From Dongia_A sp035695765 (GTDB lineage Bacteria; Pseudomonadota; Alphaproteobacteria; Dongiales; Dongiaceae): a DNA stretch of 64,000 bases. Below the pieces are notes generated by a model. That model saw only the letters and a list, made by a program, of their open reading frames with translations. It did no database searches and was not told the origin of the DNA. The position numbers and the translations under genes were made by a program. This document shows, piece after piece, positions 8,921 to 20,900 of the stretch. Location of the stretch: the NCBI GenBank assembly GCA_035695765.1, contig DASRRI010000074.1, forward strand, positions 73,672 through 137,671. The letters run 5' to 3'. Position 1 is the first letter of the stretch; each line of letters starts with the position of its first letter.

Positions 8921-11900
8921 TCAGCCGCCAGCATTGTTTTCGACGTCGATCGTGTTCTGGATGAAAAGCGTGGCGCCGCCGTTGGTGTACTGCGTGAAGG
9001 TGAGGCCATTGATGTCCGGGTGACCCGGATCATTGGCCACCGCCGTCGCACCGACAGTCCAGCTACCGGACAGCCGCACCTGGTCATCGTTACCCGGCGA
9101 TGCGCCGTTGCCGTCGCCCAAGATGTAGAGGACGCCGGACTCGGTCATGTCGATGACATCGGCGGTGCTCAGGTTGTTGTCGCCATCACCGCCATTGCCA
9201 GTGCCGAAATCATCGCCGGTGTTTCCGTTCCGCAGGTCGATCGCCTCGATATTGTTGACCCGGCCAATGATGTTGAAGCTGTCGCCACCGACATCGTTGT
9301 CAACATTGATATCCAGCGCGCTCTCGATCCGCAGCACGTCGAAGCCGGTACCGCCGTCGATCGAGCCATCGGCTGTGTCATAGATCAGCCAATCGTCGCC
9401 GATACCGCCATTCATGGTGTCGTTGCCGCCGCCGCCGAACAGGACGTCGTTGCCGCCGTTTCCGTTCAGCGCCTCGTTTGAGCTTGTGCCAACGATGATT
9501 TCGTTATCCACGCCACCGTCCAAGCTGCCGCTGGTGTCTTCGCGAACATCAACCGTCGCCTGATCGGTGTCGCTACCGTCGGATGCCTTGTAAGTGAAGT
9601 CGTTGTTGTGATTAGGATCGATTGTGAAGCTGCCGCCTGGATTGTTGGCAGTGCTGGTCGGGGTGTCGAGGCCGCTACGGTTCACTTCCGAGATGAACCG
9701 CGCGGCATCGCCATCCGCGTCGTTGCGCAGGAACCAGGCCGACTGGACCGTGTAGTCGTCGTTGTCGCTGGCATCGCGCGCGATCAGGATGTCGTTGACC
9801 GCATCCGGCACGTCATTCACAGCATTCACCGTGATGGACGCCGTCGCTGGCGACGCGTCTTGCAACGCGCCGTTGTCGATCGCCGCATACTGGAAGTTCT
9901 GCGCGCCGTTGAAGTTGTGGTCCGGCACGAAGAACACCGTGGCCGCGTTGGCGAACGCGGTCACGATTTCGTTCAGCGTGATCTCGTTCGTCAGCAGGGC
10001 ATCAGCGTAGAGCTTGCCGTTGGTTGGCAGGCTGGTGATCTTGAACTGAGCCACGCTGCCGTCGAGATCGGAACCCGACAGGTTGATCGAGATCGACGCC
10101 GCATTCTCGTTGCCCGACGCCGCGGTGTTGTTGGTCGTGGGCGCGTCGTTCACCCCCGTGATGTTGATGGTCACGGCTGCGTCGTCGGTCTTGCTCCCGC
10201 CAGTGCCGGTGTTGCCATTGTCATTGACGTGCAGCGTCAACGTGGTGCTGGACGGTGGGCTGTCGGAGTTGGCGTTGTAGTTGATCGTGCCCGCCGAACC
10301 CGGACCCGTGTCGATACCGCCCAGCAGGTTGTTGATCTGCGTCACGGTGCCGGTGACCTGCACCGACGACGTGCCATTGCCGGCGCCGATGATGGCTCCA
10401 CTGTTGCCGGCACTCAAAGTCAGCGTGCCGAAGCCCACCGACAAGGTCACCGTCATGGAGCCCCCGCCGGCATCGACGTCGCTGATCGACAGACCGGTGC
10501 CGTGCAGAGGAAGGCTGGTCTGCTCAGTAGCACCGTAGGCGGCCACAGGCGCAACCGCATCCGGGGCATCGTTCACCGGCGTCACGGTGATGGTCGAGGT
10601 GTTGGCGACGCTGTCGCTGGTGCCGTCGTTCACCACCACCGTAACGCTGCGCGGCGTGGTAGCCGGCGTATCGCTGCTGTTGTTGTACGCGATGTTCCGA
10701 AGGGCCGTCTGATAGTCAGCCACGGATGCAACACCGGAGATGGTAAGCGCGCCGGTTCCCGAGTCGTAGCTGGCGAGCAAGCCGCCGGGCAATGAGCCAG
10801 GCGACAGGGATTCCACTCCATTGCCGTCCGGACGGTTGGTCAGCGTCACCGTCATCGACACCAGGGTGCCGTCATCATCGCCGATGGTCGCGTCGGGCGC
10901 GATCAGCGCCGGGGTCTGCTCGGTGAAGCCGACTGCCACATCGTCACCGACGGCTACGCCGTTGAGATCAGTGAACGGTGGAGAGTTGAGGTTGAAGAGC
11001 AACTTGGCGGTCGACGTGTCGCCATCGCCGTCGCGGATCGTGTATTCGACGAAGAACGGCGTGCCATCCACCGCCCCGCCCGAGGGCGGGGTGTAGGTGT
11101 AGGTACCATCTTCGTGGATCTCCAAGGACCCACGTCCGACACCCAAGTCAATCGTGAACTGGTGGGTGATGGCGTCGAAGGTGTGCGGGACGGCATTGTA
11201 GACGACCGAGACCAACGCGGGCGCTCCATAGCCATCGCTGCCCGCATCGTCATTCGTCAAGGCATTGCCGACTGACGGCGGGATCACCGTGCCGAGCAAG
11301 TTGTCCAAGGTCTCGGTCAGATCGGTGAGGTTCGCGGTCGGGATGACGACGACGTGGTCCTCGTCCCCGATCGGCGGGTTGGTGTCGGTGTTTGGATACG
11401 CGACCGGCTCCAGATTGCCCACATTCACGCCGTCTCCCATGCCGATGGCGAAGACATGGGTGATGTTGTTGGCGGTGACGAAAGCCTCCCATTCCTGGCG
11501 GCTGATCACACCTGGGTTGTTGCCCGCGTCGATGCCTTCTTCGTTGATGCCGCCGCCGTCGTTAGGCGCGCCGTCGGACAGGAAGTAGACCAGGTTCTGG
11601 TGATTGGCGGGCGCCGGCGGCGTCACGGGGCGGACGCTGTTGCCATACTCGTCCATGGCTTCGCCGAGGGCGAGGTCGTAGTTGGTGCTGCCGCCGCCAA
11701 CGAAGTTGGCGTCATTGGAGATGTAGGTCAGTGCATCCGCCCGGCTCAGCCAGACACTGGTGGGTGAATTGACGTCGCCATCGAACTTGACGAACTGGAC
11801 GTTCAGGATCTCCGGGTGATTCTGCAGCAATTGCTGCATCGAATACCGCTCCAGTCCCAACCGCGTGTCGTCGAAGCCAGGCACATCGGCAACGAACCCG

Positions 11901-14900
11901 CCCATGCTGCCCGAAACGTCGACGATGAAGAGAATGTCGGCCGTGCCGGATACACCGGGCGCTACGTTGACGGTATCATCGGCAGCGGTCGGCCCGTCAT
12001 CGTCGAACGAGACGGAACCGCTGATGTCGCGCATCCACGAAGCCTTGTCGCCGTCATTGTCGATAACCGTCAGCGACACCCCGAGAACGCCCTGGTTTCC
12101 GATCATCGACCGGACTTCATCGGGGTTGTTCGGATCGGCATGGACGATGGCGCGATACTGAGCCATCGACACCAAGCCCGTCCCTTCGTCGATATGGAAG
12201 GCGAAGGCAACCGCTGGGCCGACGCCGACCTGGCCTTGGACCGCATCGCCGACCTTGACCAGATTTATTGGGAGGCCGGTCGCCGTGTCGGTCAGTCCGG
12301 TCACGCCGCTGTTGGTGACGACCAGCTCGTACGAATGATCAAACTCGCCATCCGCACCCGCGCTGTAGGCGAATAGAGCCCCGCCATTGCCGTGAGTTGC
12401 GCCAATGACCGTTCCCGGGATCGACGTCAGTTCAGGCGGCAACACGAACAACGTTTCGTCATTCTCGGGTGCCGTGCCCGGATCCGGCAGCACGTCGGCG
12501 CCGCCGCCCAGCGATTCGTCCACCGCCGGCATGATGAAGCCAGGTGTCGTTGGCGAAACCCATGGCATGTCGTCATCGACGTCGATGGACAGAGTCCGGG
12601 TGATGTTGCCGCCAGCGTTCGTGTAAGTGACGCTGACGGGGATGGTGATGTTGTCCTCGAAGCCGCCCACGCCGAAATCGGAGGCATCGTTAGGATGGCT
12701 GCCATCGCTGTCCGGATGGAGCAGCGGCTTCAACAACGTCACCTCGTATTCGCCGCTTGTCGCATTGATGATGTGGACCGTGAACACGACCTCGTTTGTG
12801 CTCGCGTCCTTACCCTGCAGCGCATCGGTGCCACTGCCGGTCACGTTGATCGTGTGATTGTCGATCGTCCGCAGGGCGCTCAGATCACCCGGGGCGAGCG
12901 TAATCGCGCCCGGATTGCCATTCCAATTCACCGGCAGGGTCGCGTGGAAGATGTGCTCATCCGGCGTCGCCGTGTCTGGCGCGACGTCAGCATTGTCATC
13001 GCCCGGTGAGCTGTCGTGACTGCCGATCACGGGGATGCCGTCTTCATCCACCGCGGCCGTTGCGTCTTGGGCGCTCGGCGGCCGGGCGTCGGTATGGCCG
13101 TTGATGGTGATGGTCAGCGTGCTGCTGGTCTTGTCGTCGTCACCGTCCTTCACATAGTAGGTGAAGATCTCCGTCAGGTGCTGGCCGTCATTAAGCGCGT
13201 TCACCAGCGGGTTGCTGTTGTTGAGCTCATACCGGTAGTCGCCGTTGGCATTGACGAAAAGCGTGCCGTATAGGCCAACGACATTGCCGTTGGTGTCGAT
13301 GCCGCTCGGCGCCGCCGGATCCGCCCACTGGACGCTGCCGGCCTTGAGGCCGTCGGAGCCGCCGCTATCGGGGTTGCCGTCGGTCGGGTTGCTGTCGTGC
13401 TGGATCGCGGTATCGGCGCCGGTGACGACGTTGCCAGTCGCATAGAACTCGGCGGCGTCCTCGGTGACGCTGTCGACATCCGGATAGGCCGTCGGCCCGT
13501 CATCGTCGAACCGCACTTGGTTGCCGATATTGACGCTGTCCGTGGCCTTATCGCCGTCGCCATCCGTGACGGTCAATACGACCTGGAGCGCGGTGTCGCT
13601 GATCGTCGCCGTCTCGTCGAACGAGCCGGTATTGTCGTGGTGGATCGACAGGTACTGCGCGACGTTGAGCTTGCCGTCCGTATCGATCGACACGACGAAG
13701 GCCACGGCGCCCGCCGGATTCGGCGTGTTGCCGCCGATACCCGAGCCGACGCGGCCAACCACAACGTCACCTTCCTTGTAGAGGAAGATGCTGCTGCCCG
13801 CCATCGTGTCGAGGCCGGAGTTCACGCCAGTCGACGATACCTTCAGCGACAGCACCGCGGTGCCGCCTTCGTCGTCCGAGCCGAACGAGCTGCCGGCCGT
13901 CGTGACGACCGAGCTGTTGCTCTTGGCCCAGCCGATCAGCGTGCCCGGCGCGACCAGGTTCGCCGGCAGCGCGCCGGACTGATCCATGTCGCCGTCGCCG
14001 GGGTTTTGCACGCCCGCGGTCTCGTCGTGCTGGACGTTGGCCGACGTGTCGTCGATGCAGGCCGTCGGCCCATCATCGCCGAAGCGCACCAGGCTGCCGA
14101 TGTTGGCCGAGCCGGTGGCGGAGTCCCCGTCCGCGTCAGTCAGGGTCGCGACCGCCTGCAGCGCGCCGTCCGCGAGCGGAACGGTCTCGTCGTAGTCGTT
14201 CGGGAAGTCGGGGTGCTTGATCGAGTCATACTGCACGACCGTCAGTTCGCCGTCGCCGTCGATCGCGATCGCGAAGATGATCGCGCCGGACGGATTCGGG
14301 GTGTTGGTCGCATCGCCTTCGCGGCCGACCACCATGCCGTTGGCCAGCTGATACAGCCAGATGTTGTGGCCATCAGTGGTGTCGACGCCGGAGTCCGTGC
14401 CCGGAGCCGGGATCTTCAGCGCATAGGTGGTGTTGCCCGGACCGTCGGCGCCATACTTGGAGCCGCCGAGGTCGAGCACCGAGTCACCGTCGTGCGCCCA
14501 GCCGATGGCCGAGCCTGGCGCCGGCAGCTGGCCGGGCAGGTTGAACAGCGCCGGCACCGGATTGTTCTGATCATCGTCGCCCGAGCCGAAGTTGCGGCCC
14601 GGCGTCTCGTCATGAGTCGTCGTGCCGGCGCTATCGGCCTTCACGACCACCTTCGGCATGTCGTCGTCGATCACGACCTTCACGGTCGTGAAGGCGACGT
14701 TGCAATCCTTGTCCTCGATCTGCACGTTCACCGTGATGAACGGATCCGGCAGATTCTCGGTATTGTCGCCGCCTTGATCGACGTTCGCATGCTGGATCGA
14801 CTTCAGCAGGTTGAACGTGACGGCACCCGTGTTCTGGTCGGTGACGGTCATCGTGAACACGCGGTTGCCCGCATCGCTCGGATCAGTGCCGGCGATGAAG

Positions 14901-17900
14901 CCGATCAGCGTATTGCTGGCCGCATCCCACGCCGCGAGCACGGTCTGGCCGGACAGCGTCTTCAGTCCGGTGTCGCCGCCGTTGCCAACGCTGAGCTCGA
15001 TCGTGACCGGATCGGCGCCGGGCGTGAACGGAATGAAGCCGTTGGCGGTGGCGCTGTTGGTGCTCGTGTCGTCGTTCGGCGAGTCGCTGTTGCCGATGCC
15101 CGCCGGCAAGCCGTCCTCGTCCACCCGCAGGCACAGATTGCCTTCCTGCGGAACCCGCGGATAGGTGTCCTCCACGCACACCGTGAGGCAGGCGGTCGAC
15201 GTGTCGCCGTCGCCGTCGCGCAGCGTGTAGTCGAACTTCTCCTCCACCTTCTCCTCCTCGCACACTTCAACGTTGACGAGGAGGAAGTCGGAGTTGTTGC
15301 CGTTGTTGCCGGCGCCGTTGTTGTGCGGCGTCAGCACGATCTTGGTGAAGTTCGAGGCCGTGTCGATGTCGAGCGTGACGAGGCCATCAAAGTCACCAAC
15401 GATCACGCCGGAGGCGATCACGTTGTCGCCGGCGTCCTTGGCCTCCCACTTCAGGATCTCCTGGCTGCCGTTGTCGAACTGCACGCCGTTGAACAGCGCG
15501 CCGATCAGCAGTTCGGTGTTGTTCACGCCGCCCGGGAACTTCACTCCGTCGAACTGCAGGGTGAGGCTCTCGTGATCGGTGTCGACCTCGGCGTTGTCCA
15601 AACCGGTGTCGACGCCAATACCGCGATAGTCTTCGGCGCCGCCGAAGCCGGTCTTCGGATTGACGTCGACATTCTTGATCGCGAGGCTGCCGCCGGTCGG
15701 AATGAGCGTGATGCCGCCTGTCGTGAAGGCGCTCTGCCAGGCAGGAACATTGTTGAATGCGGGGCTGCGTGTGGCCGCCAGATCGGCCGGACCGACATGC
15801 ACGTCCTCCGCATGGATCGGCGCCGGACCCGCGGTGTATCGATATTCGCCGACGTCAGCCTGCGTCGGGCTGACCATGACGACCTCGAGGGTCGCACCTT
15901 CGGCCGTTGTGATCGTCAGCTTGCTGCCATCGAACGTGTCGCCACCGCTCAGCGGCAGGCCGTCCTTGAGGACGGTCGTGCCATCGAGGCTCAGGGTGTA
16001 ATTGTGGCCGTTATGAGCCAGGTTGCTGATGGTGTATGGCCCATCGACGCCTGGGTTGTCGGCGTTGCCGTCAGTGCCATTGCCGTCGGTGCCGAGCACC
16101 GGATTTTCCGGATTGATGCCGGTGACCAGGTTGCCGGTCGCGGTGTGGCCGGGCCCTTCTGTGACGGAGTCCCAGTCGCAGGTGGCCTTCGGGCCGTCGT
16201 CTTCGAACTTGATCGCGCCGTGGCCCTCCTGCCCGTCGAGTGGCAGATAGGCCGTGACGGCGTCGCCGTCATAATCCGTGACCTTCGCCGCGATCTGGAC
16301 GACCGCGTGGTCGCCATCGCCGCCCAGCAGCGTGACGGAATCATCGGGATCGGTCGCGTCGGGGTGCTGTATGGCGCGATACTGCGCGACAGACAGATTT
16401 CCGGCGTTGTCGATGTTGAGCACGAACGAGATCGCACCGCCCGGATTGGGCAGGCCGCCGCTGCCGACCAGGCCGACCACAAAGGCGCCCTGGGTGTAGA
16501 GGAAGATCGGCTGGCCGGTGCCCGTGTCATGCAGATTGGTCGCCGCGCCGACGAAGGGCGCACCGCCCGCGCCGGTCAGCGAGAGTTCGACCGTGCCGGG
16601 GCCGTCGGCGCCGAACGCCGCATTCGGATCGCCGCCGCCGCTCAGGTCAATCGTGACCAGCGTGGTCGCGTAACCGAGCGCTGCGCCGAAGGGCGCGAAC
16701 ACTGGCAGCGGGCCAACGACGTCGTCAGGATTGTCGACGCCCTTCGTCTCGTCATGGACCAGCGCGTGGTCGCCCTGCGGGTCAACGTTGATCTGGACCA
16801 GGCTCGCGTCCGGGCTGTCGTCGTCCACATTGATCTTGAGGTGGCCGGTGACTGTGTCGCCGTCGTTGTCGGTCGCGCTGAACTTCAGATTGAAGATCAG
16901 GTTGTCCTCGAACGAACCCTTGCCGCTGTCGGTCGGGTCATCGGCATGGTCGTTGTTGGAGTCCGGATGATCCAGCGGCTTCAACAGCGTGAACTTGTAC
17001 TGGCCGCCGTCATCCAGGCTCTCCACTGCGACCGTGAAGACCCAATTGGCGGGGTTGTTCTTGCCGCTGCTGGAACCGGTGTAACCGATCAAGGTGTCGG
17101 TCGCGGCATTCCAGAAGTAGTGCACCTGATTGCCGTGGGAGGTCAGGTCGGGCTGGCCGGTCTGAGAGAACACAATCGACTTGCCGCCGTCGGCGCCGAA
17201 ATTGACGCCGAGCGAGCCGGTGAAGCAGGCGCCGATCGGGCCGTCATCGCCAGGGCCGCCTTCAATGCCATTCTTGAGCGCGTCTTCGTCAACCAGGGCG
17301 CACGCGGTCAGCTTCACGTCATCAATGAAGCCGCCGAGCTGGTCCGCGGTGCCGACGGCCTTAAACTCCAGGCGCGATGAGTCAGGCGTGCCGTCGCCCT
17401 CGCCCGCTTTCACGACAAAGGTGTAGTCGGACCACTTGCCGACTTCGCCGGAGTCGATGGTCGCGGTCAGCTTGCCGTCGAACCAGACTTCGATCCCGTC
17501 GGTGCTCTCATCACCGGTGCGCGGCGAATATGAGAAGCTGAGGACGTAGTTGTCGCCGCCGATGGTGTCGACGTCCTGGTAGATCGAGGCATTCGTCGTG
17601 CTTGGCGCCGGATCGCCAGGATTCAGGGAGTCCGAGTCCAGCTCGACGTAGTTGTTGCCGCCATGCGGCGTGAGACCGACCGCGCCGGCGGTCTGGACCT
17701 CAACGCCCGCCGCAGTCGAGTCGGACTCGTGGCCCGACGTCCAGCCCGGGATCTTGCTGAACACGCCCCACGAGCCGCGATCCAGGTTTCCGCCATTTTC
17801 CGCGCCGAGGTTCTCGAAGCTGCCATTGACCAGCAGGTTTATGTCGTTGCCCTGCTCGTCATGGCACTCGGTGATGACCGGCATGTCGTCGTCGATCGTC

Positions 17901-20900
17901 ACCTTGATCTTGGTGGTCGCGACGTCGCAGTCCTTGTCCTCGATCTCGACGTTGACGATGAACGACAGGTCGTGCTGGTTCTCAGTGTTGTCGTTCTCCT
18001 TGCCCGGATCCGTATCCGGATGCTTAAGCGGCTGCAGCAGCTCGAATGTGAACGCGCCGCTCTGCCCATCCGTGATGGTCATCTTGAAGACCTGGTTCGC
18101 CGGATCGCTTGGATCGGTGCCATCGACGTAGCCGATCAAGGTCTGCGAGGCCGCATCCCATGCTGCAAGCACGAACTTGTTCTGGAGTGTCAGGAGTCCA
18201 GTGAAGCCGCCCAATCCGACGTTGAGCTCGATCGTTACCGGGTCGGCGCCCGGCGTGAACGGAATATTGCCGTTGACGACCGCGCTGTTGCCCGGCGCGT
18301 CATAGGGCGAGTCGCTGTTGCCAATGCCGTTGGGCAGCCCGTCCTCGTCGACATTGATGCAGACCGAAATCTCCGGCGTATGGTCCGGGAGCTCGGGTTG
18401 CGTATCCTTCACGTCGACCTTGAGGGTCGCAGTCGACTCATCCCCGTCCGCGTCGCGCAGGGTGTAGTCGAATTTCTCGGTGAACTTGTCCTCCGGGCAG
18501 CAGATCTCCGCATTGATCAGCAGGAAGTCCGAATTGTCGCCGAAGCTCTCGCCCCGCTGATCACCCTGGCCATTGTCAATCGGCGTCAGGATGACATGGT
18601 CGAACTTCGCGCCGCCCGTGTCGATGTCGAGCGTCACCAGGCCGTCCGGATCGCCCAGGATCTGGCCGGAAGCAACCAACACAAGGCCGTTCCAGACGCT
18701 CCACTGCAGGATTTCCTGGTGGCCGTTGTCGTACTGCTGGCCGTCGAACAGCGCGCCGATGGTCAGCTTGATGTTGTCCACGCCGCCGGGGAACTTGCTG
18801 TTGGAAATGTCCAGCTTGAGCCCTTCGGGGAAGATGAAGTTGCCATCGGTGTCGACTTCCGGCTCGTCGCCGCCACCGCCGCCGAGCACGCCGAAGCCGG
18901 CGTACTGGCCGGGTGCGCCCGGTTCCGGAGTCACATTGACGGGGTCTTTGATGGTCAGGCTGCCGAAGAGTGCGGACACGTCGATGCCGCCGTTGTGCCA
19001 CGCCGTGGTCCAGGCGCTCAGGTTGCCGAAATTGTGCGATGCCGCGGCATCGGGGCCGATCTCGTGCTCGACGTGGTGGTCCGCGAACTCCGGCACGGTG
19101 TACTTGTAGTCGCCGACATTCGCCGGGTTGCTGCTGATCATCACGATCTCAAGCGTGCCGCCTTCGGCCGTTTCGATCTTCAGGATGCCGCTCGCCGGAT
19201 CGAAGCTGTCGTGCGCGCCGAGGTTGCTGACGGTCTGCCCGTCGGCGCTCAGCTCGTGGGTAACGCGATCGTGCGTCAGCTTGCTGATGGTGTAGGGCTG
19301 GTCGGCGCCCGGATGGTCCTTGTTGCCGTCCAGGTTGTTGGCGTCGTTGCCGAAGCTGGTGTTGCCGTTGCCGGTCACGACGTTGCCGGTCGCGAAATTC
19401 AACTCGCCTTCGCCGTGCGTCCCTTCCGTCACGCAATCGACGTCGCACTCGGCCTTCGGGCTGTCGTCGTCGACCCGAACCTTGATGTGGCCGGTCGCCG
19501 TGTCGCCGTCGACATCTTCGCCGACCACAGTGAAGTCGAACTTCAGGTTGTCCTCGAAGCTGGTCAGCGGGCCGTCGTTCTTCGAGTCAAGATCGTGGAA
19601 AGGATGCTGGAGCGGCTGTTCCAGGCAGAAATCGAACGCGCCGATATTCGGCTGTGTCGTGTGGAGCGTGAAAGTGAAGGCGGGATCGCCGTCCTCATCC
19701 TTGCCCACGATAGTCAGGATGCCGGTGCCTGCGTCCAGCGTCGCAGTCAGAGTGATGGCTTCGCCGTTCGCCGTCTTGAGGTTGTTCAGACCGGTCACGT
19801 CGATTGATCCGTCATTCGGATCGATCGAGAGCGCCAGGTTCAGCAGCGTGTTGTGCGCCGAGTCCTTGACCACCAGGTTGCTGACCTCAAGATGGCCGGG
19901 CTCGTCTGCGCCGAAATCGAACACGATCGTGCCGTCGGCATGGGTGCGGCCGTGGTCGTCGCCGGGCGCCCAATCCTTGTTGCCGTTCGGGCTCAGCCAA
20001 TCCTCGTCGATCAGGCCGGTGCCGTTGATGCGATGGGTCGCATCGTCGTCACAGCCCCAATCGACCTTGCAGAACCTCGGACCGTCGTCCTCGATCACGA
20101 TGTTGACCGGCTGCGTGGCATGGTCGCCGTCGGAGTCGGTGATGCGCACGTGGACGAGCTGCGTCTCGCCATCCGCCGCCAGGATGGTGAAAGGCTCGTC
20201 GTGGCTGCCCGGATCCAAATTCGGCAGATGGTTGACCTGGTGCAGCTGCACGAAGGTCAGAACGCCGGCGTCATCGATGTTGATGATGAACACCGCCTCC
20301 TGGCCGGCGACGAGGTCCAGCGCCACGCGTTCGTCCTGAGCCGGCTGATCCTCGCCACCTTCCGCGATGACGTAACCAACGATGGTGTGCGCATCGATCT
20401 GGTGCAGGAAGACCGGCAGGGGGGGTTGCGCGCCATTCCAGGTGACCGTGGCATTGGTCATCTGATCGGCGACAGTGAGATTGTTCGGCTCGTGCGCCGG
20501 GGTATTCGGATTGTCGAACTCAGCCGGGGTCGAACCCAGCGTGGGATCGATCATGAACAGCTCGAACGGATGCTCGTTCTCGCCGGAGCCGGAAACCGCG
20601 CCATAGACGGAGTCGCGCGCGGTCGCATCGCCTGGATTGAACACCGCCGCACCGTCGGCACCGAAGCTGGCGATCACCTGAGACTGAGCTACGCCGTAAT
20701 CTGGCAGCGTGCCTGCGCTCTGTCCCTCGGTCGGCTTGACGAAGCCGTTCGCGATCGCGAGGTCAACGAGATCCTGAGGCAGCGAACCGAGGTCGGGGTC
20801 ACTGAGATCCTGGTCGTCCGCATCATCGTCCGGGCCCGCGGTTTCGTCGTGCGTGATGCCTGGATCATCGTTGACGATCTGCATGTCCGCGCCAACGCCG

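Noticed and set aside
13397..17380. Open frame of 1327 codons on the plus strand opposite the long adhesin gene
   Set aside because: It is an antisense shadow caused by the strong GC and Asp/Gly codon bias of the adhesin. Its product is a low-complexity Arg/Val/Ala string with no domain. The same holds for 17663-19807, 9608-10795 and 25103-28216.
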